From contig NZ_CP160402.1 in the NCBI RefSeq assembly GCF_040730185.1, forward strand, positions 7,440,001-7,504,000: a DNA stretch of 64,000 bases, given 5' to 3'. Below, piece by piece: positions 8,252 to 17,929 of this stretch (its first letter is position 1; the number at the start of each line of letters is the position of its first letter). Both the position numbers and the translations under genes were made by a program. The notes beneath the pieces were generated by a model, which was not told where the DNA came from, searched no databases, and was given only the letters and a program-made list of their open reading frames with translations. This DNA comes from Streptomyces sp. Je 1-332 (GTDB lineage: Bacteria; Actinomycetota; Actinomycetes; Streptomycetales; Streptomycetaceae).

Positions 8252-8800
8252 ATGCCCTTCGCCCCCGCCGCGCTCATCGGCGAGTCCTTCGTCGGCGACG
8301 GCCCCAACGCCGCGCACACCAACATCGTCATCGGCCGCAAGGGCGGCCCGGTGGAGACCGCCTGGGCGACCGCGCTGGCCACGCCGAGCGCGGGACACGT
8401 CCCGTACATGACGGTCGTGCGCCCCTCCGTCCCGGTGAAGCCGCTGACCCTGTTCGTCAACAAGGCGGTGGCCGCAGGGGAGCTGCACGAGCGGGCCACC
8501 TGGGGGTCCGCGCAGGCCGGACTCGCCCAGGGAGTCGCCGACGCCGTGACGGACGGTGTCGTCCCCGCGGACGAGGCCGACGACCTGCTGATCATCGCCG
8601 CGGCGTGGGTCAACCCGAAGGTCGACGACCTCGACGAGTCGTTCCGCAACCAGCGCACCGCCGCCTACCGCGCCCTGCGCGCCGCCGTCGAGTCCACCCC
8701 GACACCCGGTGAGGTCCTCGACGCCGCGAAGGCGGGAGTGACCAACCCCTTCTACACGCCGTCCGAGGAGCAGCTCGCGAGCTCGCGCCCGCAGGGCTGA
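8252..8800 (+). CDS. fae: Formaldehyde-activating enzyme (Fae) homologue
   Basis: A 182-residue single-domain protein closely resembling Fae. In methylotrophs Fae condenses formaldehyde with tetrahydromethanopterin to methylene-H4MPT. The diagnostic start GESFVGDGPNAAHTNIVIGRKGGPV (residues 10-34 region) contains His22, the equivalent of the catalytic histidine. VVRPSVPVKPLTLFVNK and the ADDLLIIAAAW segment also match. I chose the second ATG (8252) because GGGAG precedes it. H4MPT is not a known Streptomyces cofactor and no other C1/H4MPT gene is present here, so this member may act on another aldehyde or carrier. It is followed by a hydroxyacid dehydrogenase. Confidence 0.88.
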   Translation: MPFAPAALIGESFVGDGPNAAHTNIVIGRKGGPVETAWATALATPSAGHVPYMTVVRPSVPVKPLTLFVNKAVAAGELHERATWGSAQAGLAQGVADAVTDGVVPADEADDLLIIAAAWVNPKVDDLDESFRNQRTAAYRALRAAVESTPTPGEVLDAAKAGVTNPFYTPSEEQLASSRPQG

Positions 8801-8855
8801 TCCGCCAACTGGCCATCCGTACACCCCTCTCAGACCGCAGCAGCGAGGAAATATC

Positions 8856-9782
8856 ATGAGGATCGGTTTCATCGGCCTGGGCAACATGGGCCGTCACATG
8901 GCACGCCACCTGATCCGGGCCGGGCACGAGGTGACCGTGCACGACTCCCGTCCCGAGGCCGCGGCCGAACACGTGGCACTCGGCGCCCTCTGGGCCGACA
9001 CGGCAGCCCAGTGCGCCGCCCACGCGGAGGTGTTGGTGACCATGCTGCCCAACCCGCGTGTGGTGGAGGACGTGTTGCTGCGCGGGGGCGCCGCCGAAGC
9101 GCTGCCGACCGACGCCGTGTGGATCGACATGTCGACGTCAACACCCGGTGCGGCGGAGCGAGTTGCCGCCGAAGTGCTCGACCGGCGCGGCGTGCGTCGT
9201 CTGGACGCCCCGGTCAGCGGAATGGCCCACGGGGCGGAGGCCGGGATGCTGCAGATCTTCGTCGGCGGTGACGCCGCCGACTTCGATGAGGCACTGCCCG
9301 TGCTGCGGGTCATGGGCGACGCGGAGCGCATCCTCCACGTGGGTCCGCTGGGCGCCGGCTACACGGTCAAGCTGATGATCAACCTCCTCTGGTTCAGCCA
9401 TCTCACGGCGTCGTCCGAGGTGTTGGCCATGGGCGTCAAGGCGGGCGTCGACCTGGGCATCCTGCGCAACGCACTCCTGGCGAGCCCCGCCGCGTCCAAC
9501 TTCCTGGAGCGCGACATCATGTGCGTCCTCGCCGACGGGGACTACGACGACTCGTTCGCCATGGCGCTCGCCTGCAAGGACCTGGGTCTCGCCGTGGACC
9601 TGGGCCGGGACCTCGGTGTCTCCACGGAACTGTCGGCCCTGGTGGAGCAGATCTACCGCAGGGCCAAGTCCCGGCACGGCGACCTGGCGGGCGAGATGAC
9701 GCCCGTCCGGCTGTACGAGGAGCTGGCCGGCCGGGAGTTCCGGCTCGGCGCCGAAGTGGCCGCAGGCCCGGTGGCCGTCTAG
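8856..9782 (+). CDS. 3-hydroxyisobutyrate dehydrogenase family oxidoreductase
   Basis: A 308-residue beta-hydroxyacid dehydrogenase. The N-terminal Rossmann motif is GLGNMG at 7-12; the substrate motif DAPVSG is at 117-122 and the catalytic lysine is Lys172 in GAGYTVKLMIN. The family oxidises 3-hydroxyisobutyrate, tartronate semialdehyde or related beta-hydroxyacids with NAD(P). GAGGAAATATC gives a clear ribosome-binding site. It is 55 bases after the fae homologue on the same strand and the two are probably cotranscribed. A reasonable reading is that it converts a hydroxyacid to a semialdehyde (or the reverse) in the same catabolic route as the divergent dehydrogenases. Confidence 0.88.
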   Translation: MRIGFIGLGNMGRHMARHLIRAGHEVTVHDSRPEAAAEHVALGALWADTAAQCAAHAEVLVTMLPNPRVVEDVLLRGGAAEALPTDAVWIDMSTSTPGAAERVAAEVLDRRGVRRLDAPVSGMAHGAEAGMLQIFVGGDAADFDEALPVLRVMGDAERILHVGPLGAGYTVKLMINLLWFSHLTASSEVLAMGVKAGVDLGILRNALLASPAASNFLERDIMCVLADGDYDDSFAMALACKDLGLAVDLGRDLGVSTELSALVEQIYRRAKSRHGDLAGEMTPVRLYEELAGREFRLGAEVAAGPVAV

Positions 9783-9912
9783 GCCTGGACGCCGAGGAGG
9801 GTGGGCCTGGACCCACTTCCGGGCCGACCTGGGAGGCATCGCATTCCGTGCCGTGCAGAGTGGACTCACCGCGCCGTACCGGCCGGGAGTTCACGAAGCA
9901 GAGGGAAGGCTC

Positions 9913-11187
9913 ATGCGACAGGTCGTGTCGTGGGCGGCAAGCGCCTGCGTGGGGTTCGTCCGGGCGTGCGTGGTGGTGGCCGTCAGCATGCTGGTCCCGG
10001 CCGTGTGGGCCGCCGCCGTGGCGCTCGGGATCCGGTGGGGGGCGGGAAACCCGTGGTCATGGGTCGCGCCGGTCGTGCTCGTGACGGTCGGCTCGCTCGG
10101 CCTCTCCCGCCCCGTCTGCCGGATCTTCCGCATTCTGGTCGCGCGATGGACGGGCACGGTCACCCCCGCCGGATACCGGCAGCCCGAGCCGGTGGTGCGG
10201 ATGTCCACCGGGTTCTGGTGGAACGGCTTCTCCTACGAGCGCACCCGCCGCGACGCCCTCATGGACCAGCGGCGGCGTATCCGCTGGCACGACCCGGCCA
10301 ACTGGCGTGACCTGCGCTTCACAGGGATCGCACCGTTCACCGCGGGTGCCGTCGCGGCCGTTCCGCCGGGCGGCCTCGCGGCGGCGGCCATCGGGATCGC
10401 TACCTCGACACTTCCAGGGCGCCTGCTCGGGGTGCTCGGCCTGGCCACGGCCGTCGCGAGCGCCCCGTACGCCTGGCGGATCGCCGGGCCGGTCGCCGCG
10501 CGCTTCCTGCGCGCGTCGCCCGCGATGGTGCTCGCCGAGCGGGTGGACGAGCTGACGGCGCAGCGCGCGGACACGACGATCGCGCAGGCCGCCGAGATCC
10601 GCCGCATCGAGCGGGACCTGCACGACGGGGCGCAAGCCCGCCTCGTCGCGCTCGGGCTCTCCCTCGCGACCGCAGAGAAGCTGATGGAGACCGACCCCGA
10701 CCAGGCCAGGGCCCTGATGCGGGAGGCACGTTCGGGCGCCACCACATCCCTGACCGAGCTCCGCGACCTGGTCAGGGGCATCAATCCGCCGGTGCTCAAC
10801 GACCGGGGGCTCGTCGACGCCGTTCGCGCTCTGGCCCTGGACAGCCCGCTCGAAGCGACAGTCGACACCGATGTCCAGCGCACCGCCGTCCCCTTGCGCC
10901 TGGACCCGCCTATCGAGTCCGCCGCGTACTTCGGGATCGCCGAACTGCTCACCAACGCGGCCAAGCACGCCCAGGCGACCCGGGCGCGGATCTCCGTCGC
11001 GCGAGACGCCACCGGCCTCGTCATCGAGGTCGAGGACGATGGCAGGGGAGGAGCGAGCATGCGCTCGGGCGGTGGACTGGACGGGCTGCGGCGCCGCCTC
11101 GCGGTCTTCGACGGCACCCTGGAGATCACAAGTCCGGCAGGCGGGCCGACCCGCGTGAGAATAGTGGTGCCATGCGAATCGTTGTAG
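9913..11187 (+). CDS. Sensor histidine kinase, NarL/DesK type
   Basis: A 424-residue membrane kinase, starting at the ATG preceded by GAGGGAAGG. Hydrophobic segments lie near residues 10-65 and 135-195, with a cytoplasmic loop between them. The HisKA_3 box is IRRIERDLHDGAQARL with phospho-acceptor His237, followed by DLVRGINPP and a HATPase_c domain with ELLTNAAKHA and EDDGRGG. Autophosphorylation on His237 and transfer to the overlapping response regulator is the expected function. No recognisable ligand domain is present, so the stimulus is unknown; short extracellular loops suggest membrane sensing. Confidence 0.92.
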   Translation: MRQVVSWAASACVGFVRACVVVAVSMLVPAVWAAAVALGIRWGAGNPWSWVAPVVLVTVGSLGLSRPVCRIFRILVARWTGTVTPAGYRQPEPVVRMSTGFWWNGFSYERTRRDALMDQRRRIRWHDPANWRDLRFTGIAPFTAGAVAAVPPGGLAAAAIGIATSTLPGRLLGVLGLATAVASAPYAWRIAGPVAARFLRASPAMVLAERVDELTAQRADTTIAQAAEIRRIERDLHDGAQARLVALGLSLATAEKLMETDPDQARALMREARSGATTSLTELRDLVRGINPPVLNDRGLVDAVRALALDSPLEATVDTDVQRTAVPLRLDPPIESAAYFGIAELLTNAAKHAQATRARISVARDATGLVIEVEDDGRGGASMRSGGGLDGLRRRLAVFDGTLEITSPAGGPTRVRIVVPCESL

Positions 11188-11819
11188 CCGAAGACCTCTA
11201 CCTCTTGCGCGACGGAATGGTCCGCCTCATCGAGGCGTGCGGGCACCAGGTGGTGGCCACCGCGGGCACCGGCCCCGAAACGCTCGACGCGCTCCTGACC
11301 TGGCGCCCGGACGTCGCCGTCGTCGACGTCCGCATGCCGCCGACGCAGAAGGACGAAGGCTTGCGGGCAGCCATCGCCGCCCGTGGTGAACTGCCGGGCC
11401 TGCCGGTCCTGATCCTCTCCCAGTACGTCGAACAGCTCTATGCCCGGGAGCTGTTGGCCGACGGCGCGGGCGGCATCGGCTACTTCCTCAAGGAGAGCGT
11501 GTTCGACGCCGACCAGTTCATCGACGCTCTCGAACGCGTCGCCGCGGGCGGCACGGCCATGGACCCTGCCGTCATCGCTAAACTGTTGTCCAGCGGTTCG
11601 TCGAACCGGCTGCTCGAACGCCTCACGGAACGCGAACACTCCGTACTCGCCCTGATGGCCGAAGGCCTCTCCAACCAGGCCATCGCCCGGCGGCTCTTCC
11701 TGAGTGACAGCGCCATCAGCAAGTACACCACCTCCCTGTTCGGCAAGCTCGGCCTCACCGACGACGACAACATCAACCGCCGTGTCCTCGCCGTCCTCAC
11801 CTACCTCAACGGACCCTGA
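11172..11819 (+). CDS. NarL/LuxR-family response regulator
   Basis: A 215-residue regulator overlapping the kinase gene by 16 bases, so translation is probably coupled. The receiver domain has the acidic pocket ED near 7-8, phospho-acceptor Asp52 in VVDVRMPP and the conserved lysine in GYFLKES. The C-terminal LuxR-type helix-turn-helix reads LTEREHSVLALMAEGLSNQAIARRLFLSDSAISKY in outline. It is the cognate partner of the upstream kinase. Targets cannot be deduced from this window; autoregulation or control of membrane genes is usual. Confidence 0.93.
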   Translation: MRIVVAEDLYLLRDGMVRLIEACGHQVVATAGTGPETLDALLTWRPDVAVVDVRMPPTQKDEGLRAAIAARGELPGLPVLILSQYVEQLYARELLADGAGGIGYFLKESVFDADQFIDALERVAAGGTAMDPAVIAKLLSSGSSNRLLERLTEREHSVLALMAEGLSNQAIARRLFLSDSAISKYTTSLFGKLGLTDDDNINRRVLAVLTYLNGP

Positions 11820-11904
11820 GGGCCAGCGGTGACCAGAGATGGTTTGGCGGAGCGGGGGCACACGGCTGCGGTCGGTACCGACACGGACCAGGGAGGCCCC
11901 CCAC

Positions 11905-12399
11905 ATGACCAGCCGGAAGAACACCGCCGTGCCCGTGGAGGAAGGATCCGTCGACGAGGGCGCGCCCTGGATGCGGGGCCTGCACGCGGACGCGGGCTAT
12001 CTGCTCTACCGTCTGGGCCTGCGCTCGGGCCAGCTGTTCAACGCGGCGCTCCAAAGATCGGGCCTACGCCTGCGCCATTACGCCCTGTTGCGCTACTTGG
12101 CCACGGTGGAGGGCGCGGCACAGCGTGAGCTGAGCCAGGAGCTCGGCTACGACCCCAGCGCGATCGTCGGCCTGGTCGACGACCTGGAACGCCTCGGCTT
12201 CGTCGAACGCCGCCCGGCCCCGGACGACCGCCGTTGCCGCATCGTTGCCCTCGCCCCTGCGGGACGCGACTTCCTGCGGGACTCCGACGAGGTGGCCCGC
12301 GGAGTCACCGACGAACTCCTGGCCTCGCTCGGCTCCGAGGAGCGGGAGACGTTGCATGGGTTGCTTTCGCGGGTGGCGCATACGGGGGGCGAGGCCTGA
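11905..12399 (+). CDS. MarR-family transcriptional regulator
   Basis: A 164-residue winged-helix protein. I chose the ATG preceded by GGGAGG rather than the upstream in-frame ATG at 11839. The core HYALLRYLATVEGAAQRELSQELGYDPSAIVGLVDDLERLGFVERRPAPDDRRCRIVALAP pattern, including the wing DDRR, is typical of MarR repressors that sense phenolics, oxidants or drugs. It has no divergent partner gene, so its target is not obvious here. Its stop codon lies in the loop of the terminator shared with metE. Confidence 0.9.
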   Translation: MTSRKNTAVPVEEGSVDEGAPWMRGLHADAGYLLYRLGLRSGQLFNAALQRSGLRLRHYALLRYLATVEGAAQRELSQELGYDPSAIVGLVDDLERLGFVERRPAPDDRRCRIVALAPAGRDFLRDSDEVARGVTDELLASLGSEERETLHGLLSRVAHTGGEA

Positions 12400-12416
12400 A
12401 ACCCCCCGTATGCGCC
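12375..12416. terminator. Bidirectional terminator between the MarR gene and metE
   Basis: GGCGCATACGGGGGG and CCCCCCGTATGCGCC are perfect 15-bp inverted repeats around a 12-base loop that contains the MarR stop codon (TGA at 12397-12399). It serves converging transcripts; the 5' arm codes for the last residues of the MarR protein. Confidence 0.8.
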
Positions 12417-12448
12417 TCGGTTCGTCCTGGTCGATCGGGGCGTTCGGG

Positions 12449-14770
12449 TCAGGACCCCGAAGGCAGTTCCGTCCTCACCTCGCGTGCCGCCGCCACCAGG
12501 TTCTCCAGGGAGGCCTTGGTCTCGGGCCAGCCGCGGGTCTTGAGCCCGCAGTCCGGGTTCACCCACAGGCGTTCGGCGGGAATGGCCTCAAGTCCCTTGC
12601 GCAGCAGGGCAGCCGCCTCCTCAGTGCTCGGTACGCGCGGGGAGTGGATGTCGTAGACGCCCGGGCCCGCCTCGCGCGGGTAGCCGTGTCCGGCCAGTTC
12701 GCGGGCGACCTGCATGTGCGAGCGCGCGGCCTCCAGGCTGATGACGTCTGCGTCGAGATCGTCGATGGCCTGCACGATGTCACCGAACTCGGCGTAGCAC
12801 ATGTGGGTGTGGATCTGCGTGTCCGGCCGGACGCCGCTGGTGGTGAGGCGGAAGGATTCCGTGGCCCAGTTCAAGTACGCGGCGTGCTCGGCGGCGCGCA
12901 ACGGCAGCGTCTCGCGCAGCGCGGGCTCGTCCACCTGGATGACGGAAGTGCCCGCCGTCTCCAGGTCGTTCACCTCGTCCCGCAGAGCCAGGGCGACCTG
13001 GCGAGCCGTGTCACCCAGCGGCTGGTCGTCCCGGACGAAGGACCAGGCGAGCATGGTCACCGGGCCGGTGAGCATGCCCTTGACGGGGCGCCCCGTGAGC
13101 GAGTTGGCGTACGACGTCCAGCGCACCGTCATCGGTTCGGGGCGCGAGATGTCACCCGCGAGGACCGGCGGGCGCACATAACGGGTCCCGTACGACTGGA
13201 CCCAGCCGTGCTGCGTGGCGAGGTAGCCGGTGAGCTGCTCGGCGAAGTACTGCACCATGTCGTTGCGTTCGGGTTCACCGTGCACCAGGACGTCGATGCC
13301 CGCCTTCTCCTGGTAGGCGACGACCTCGCGGATCTCGTTCTTGATGCGCTCCTCGTAGCCCTCCTTGTCGATGCGGCCGGCCCGCAAGTCGGCGCGTGCG
13401 GTGCGCAGTTCGGTGGTCTGCGGGAACGAGCCGATGGTGGTAGTGGGCAGGAGCGGCAGACCGAGGCGGGTCCGCTGAGCCGCCGCACGCTCCGGATAGG
13501 CGTGCGCGCGGCGGGCGTCGGCGGTCGTGACGGAGGCGACGCGTGCACGTACGGCCGGATCGTGGGTGAGGGCCGAGCCCGAACGGGACGCCAGGTCGGC
13601 GCGGTTGGCCGCCAGTTCGGCCGCGATGGTGCCCGTGCCCTGGGCCAGGCCGCGGGCCAGCGTGGCGATCTCGGCGGTCTTCTGATGGGCGAACGCGAGC
13701 CAGCGCGCGATCTGCGGGTCGATGTCACGCTCGGCGGTGGAGTCCAGCGGGACGTGCAGCAGGGAGCAGGACGCGGAGACGTCCACGCGGTCGGCGAGGC
13801 CCAGGAGCGTGCCCAGCGTGGAGAGGGACTTCTCCAGGTCGTTGATCCAGATGTTGCGGCCGTTGACGACGCCGGCGACCAGGCGCTTGCCGGGCAGCCC
13901 GCCGACGGCGGCGAGGTCCGCGAGCTGGTCGGCGGCCTTCTCCGTGAAGTCCAGGGCCAGGCCGTCGACCGGAGCCTTGGCGAGCACGGGCAGTGCCTCG
14001 CCGAGCCTGCCGAAGTAAGAGGCGACGAGGAGCTTCGGGCGGTCGGTGAGGGCGCCGAGGTCACGGTAGGCACGGGCGGCGGCGTTGAGCTCCGCCGGGG
14101 TGCGGTCCTGGACCAGGGCGGGCTCGTCGAGCTGCACCCACTCGGCGCCGGCCGCACGCAGGTCGGCGAGCACCTCGGCGTACACGGGCAGCAGGCGGTC
14201 GAGAAGCGTCAGCGGCTCGAAGTCGGCGGCCACGCCGGGCGCGGGCTTGGCGAGCAGCAGATAGGTCACCGGGCCGACGAGGACGGGACGGGCGGCGAGG
14301 CCGAGCGCGACGGCCTCCCTGAGCTCGGCGACCTGCTTGGCGGAGTCGGCGGTGAAGACGGTGTCGGGGCCCAGCTCCGGCACGAGGTAGTGGTAGTTGG
14401 TGTCGAACCACTTGGTCATCTCAAGGGGCGCCACGTCCTGGGTGCCGCGGGCCATCGCGAAGTAGCCGTCGAGGGGGTCGGTGTCGACGGCCTCGCGGTG
14501 GCGCCGCGGGACCGCGCCGACCATGACGCTGGTGTCCAGGACATGGTCGTAGTACGAGAAGTCGCCGGTCGGTACTTCGTGGATGCCGGCGTCGGCCAGG
14601 CGCCGCCAGGTGGACCTGCGCAGCTGCGCCGCGGTCCCCCGGAGGGCGTCGGCGGTGACGCGGCCCTTCCAATAGCCCTCGACGGCCTTCTTCAGTTCAC
14701 GGTCGGGGCCCTGGCGGGGGTAGCCGTACACGGTGGCCCGTGCTGCCGCGGCTGCGGACTTCGCTGTCAC
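12449..14770 (-). CDS. metE: Cobalamin-independent methionine synthase
   Basis: A 773-residue MetE that transfers the methyl group of 5-methyltetrahydropteroyltriglutamate to homocysteine, the last step of methionine synthesis, in the cytosol. The start is GTG at 14770, preceded by AAGGAG, and it gives the usual N-terminus TVYGYPRQGPDRELKKAVEGYWKG. The C-terminal catalytic domain has the zinc ligands in THMCYAEF and NPDCGLKTR and the LPTTTIGSFPQT motif. A B12 riboswitch in the leader should turn it off when cobalamin is available, so a B12-dependent MetH elsewhere in the genome is expected. Confidence 0.96.
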   Translation of the reverse strand: MTAKSAAAAARATVYGYPRQGPDRELKKAVEGYWKGRVTADALRGTAAQLRRSTWRRLADAGIHEVPTGDFSYYDHVLDTSVMVGAVPRRHREAVDTDPLDGYFAMARGTQDVAPLEMTKWFDTNYHYLVPELGPDTVFTADSAKQVAELREAVALGLAARPVLVGPVTYLLLAKPAPGVAADFEPLTLLDRLLPVYAEVLADLRAAGAEWVQLDEPALVQDRTPAELNAAARAYRDLGALTDRPKLLVASYFGRLGEALPVLAKAPVDGLALDFTEKAADQLADLAAVGGLPGKRLVAGVVNGRNIWINDLEKSLSTLGTLLGLADRVDVSASCSLLHVPLDSTAERDIDPQIARWLAFAHQKTAEIATLARGLAQGTGTIAAELAANRADLASRSGSALTHDPAVRARVASVTTADARRAHAYPERAAAQRTRLGLPLLPTTTIGSFPQTTELRTARADLRAGRIDKEGYEERIKNEIREVVAYQEKAGIDVLVHGEPERNDMVQYFAEQLTGYLATQHGWVQSYGTRYVRPPVLAGDISRPEPMTVRWTSYANSLTGRPVKGMLTGPVTMLAWSFVRDDQPLGDTARQVALALRDEVNDLETAGTSVIQVDEPALRETLPLRAAEHAAYLNWATESFRLTTSGVRPDTQIHTHMCYAEFGDIVQAIDDLDADVISLEAARSHMQVARELAGHGYPREAGPGVYDIHSPRVPSTEEAAALLRKGLEAIPAERLWVNPDCGLKTRGWPETKASLENLVAAAREVRTELPSGS

Positions 14771-14940
14771 GGAAATCTCCTTCGCGAGATGACTCCTGAG
14801 AATCCCGGGGCCGGGACACGGACGCGAAGGGATGACGAAACCGGGCGGACCGTACGCGCGCCACCGGCGCGGTGCTCCACCTGATCTGTACGCCGACCCG
14901 CCCACGAGGTCACCGGGATGCCGCACATGAGGGATCACAT

Positions 14941-15140
14941 GCGGGCAACGGGCAGGTCTTCGGACTCGCGGGCACACCTGCCGAGGCAGATTCCTACTGG
15001 CCGTCGCTTCCCGGATCCGCGCTCGGATCCAGTGCGTATGACGGCGGTCGTTCCCACTCACCGCTGCGGGGCAGTCCCGGATTCCCACCGGGTTCCCTCT
15101 TGCGACGCGTCTGCCTGGCGGGCAGGGCGAACCAGCTGCA
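14941..15140 (-). promoter_or_regulatory. Cobalamin (B12) riboswitch of metE
   Basis: Reading the minus strand, the leader contains GGGAACCCGGTGGGAATCC, then CTGCCCCGCAGCGG, GCCAGTAGG and finally the B12-box region GAGTCCGAAGACCTGCC. These are the conserved blocks of an adenosylcobalamin aptamer, in order. A promoter -10 element TAGCCT sits just upstream at 15152-15147, which places the 5' end near 15140. About 170 bases separate the aptamer from the metE start, room for an expression platform. Confidence 0.9.
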
Positions 15141-15241
15141 CGGATCAGGCTAGAGGGTCGCCGAGGTTCTTGGGCGCCACTGATCACATCGCGGACCGTG
15201 AGGTGAGACACGGACCCGAGGGGCGGGGGAGCGCACGCGAA

Positions 15242-15276
15242 GGGCGCGGAACAGATCACCACTCTGTTCCGCGCCC
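15242..15276 (-). terminator. Terminator after the 3-hydroxyacyl-CoA dehydrogenase gene
   Basis: GGGCGCGGAACAG and CTGTTCCGCGCCC are perfect 13-bp arms with a 9-base loop, located 48 bases past the stop codon of the dehydrogenase gene. No U-tail. Confidence 0.75.
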
Positions 15277-15323
15277 CACACAGCAGCCGCGGGCCCCTCG
15301 GCCCGGCGGCGGACCCGGGCCCC

Positions 15324-16189
15324 TCAGCCCCGGTCGTAGAGGTGGAACCCGCGCCCGCTCTTGCGGCCGAGCAGCCCCGCTTCGACCATGCGCAGGAGCA
15401 GCGGCGGCGGCGCGTACAGGGGTTCCTTGAACTCTTCGTAGAGAGACGCCGCGATGGAGGCGACCGTGTCGAGGCCGATCAGGTCCGCGAGTCTCAGCGG
15501 ACCCATCGGGTGTGCGCAGCCGAGCTCCATGCCCGCGTCCACATCGGCGGCCGTCGCGAAGCCGGACTCCGTCATGCGGATCGCGGAGAGAAGGTAGGGC
15601 ACGAGCAGCGCGTTGACGACGAAGCCCGCCCTGTCCTTGGACCGCACTACCGTCTTGCCCAGCGTGTTCGTGGCGAACTCCTCGACGGCGGCGACGGTTT
15701 CGGCGGCCGTGTGCAGCGAGGAGACGACCTCGACCAGGGGAAGGACGGGTGCGGGGTTGAAGAAGTGCAGCCCGAGAACGCGGTCGGCGCGCCGGGTCGC
15801 CATGCCCAGACGCATGACCGGGATGGAGGAGGTGTTGGTGGCGAGGATCGCCCCGGGGTCCTCGACGACCTTGTCCAGGGCTGCGAAGATCTCCGTCTTC
15901 GCCGCCGTGTCCTCGACGACCGCCTCGACGACGAGCTGGCGGTCGGCCAGGTCGTCGAGGCTGCCGGTGAAGACCATCCGGGCCAGTGCGTCCTCGGCGC
16001 CGGCACGGCTCAACTTGTCGCGCTGGGCCGCGCGTTCGAGCGAGATGGCGACCCGTTCGCCGGCGGCCCGAGCGGCGAGGGGGTCGGCCTCGCAGACCAC
16101 GGTGTCCAGTCCGGCACGGGCACACACCTCGGCGATTCCGGCCCCCATCCGGCCCCCGCCCACCACACCGACCCGGCGGATGGATGTGC

Positions 16190-16193
<4 letters not shown>
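15324..16193 (-). CDS. 3-hydroxybutyryl/3-hydroxyacyl-CoA dehydrogenase
   Basis: A 289-residue NAD(P)-dependent 3-hydroxyacyl-CoA dehydrogenase. It has the dinucleotide motif GGGRMGAGIAE near 12-22, Asn120-Ser122 in LATNTSS, His143 in GLHFFNPAP, and the C-terminal substrate domain with GRKSGRGFHLYD. It interconverts (S)-3-hydroxybutyryl-CoA and acetoacetyl-CoA in fatty-acid/butyrate metabolism. Its start overlaps the aceB stop (ATGA), so it is translationally coupled to malate synthase. The grouping suggests use of C2 and C4 units from fatty acids. Substrate chain length cannot be told from sequence. Confidence 0.92.
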
Positions 16194-17782
<1,589 letters not shown>

Positions 17783-17818
17783 GCGGGTCTCCTCAGCAGG
17801 GGTGGTGCGGGCCGGGGG

Positions 17819-17863
17819 GCGCCCCGAAGGGGCGCGGGGCCGTGACATGTGGGGCTCCGCCCC
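17819..17863 (-). terminator. Two GC-rich hairpins between aceA and aceB
   Basis: GCGCCCC-gaa-GGGGCGC (17819-17835) and GGGGC-tcc-GCCCC (17851-17863) lie in the 147-base aceA-aceB gap. They may attenuate or stabilise the transcript so that aceA is made in excess of aceB. Confidence 0.5.
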
Positions 17864-17929
17864 GCGGGCGCGCCGAGCCCCCACCGGTCCGCGGGCATCA
17901 ATGCGGCGATCCAGCGCAGCGCTTGGCGC

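Noticed and set aside
12245..14884. Long open frame (over 870 codons) on the plus strand across metE
   Set aside because: It is the antisense shadow of metE caused by GC-rich third positions; composition is Arg/Gly/Glu-rich with no recognisable domain.
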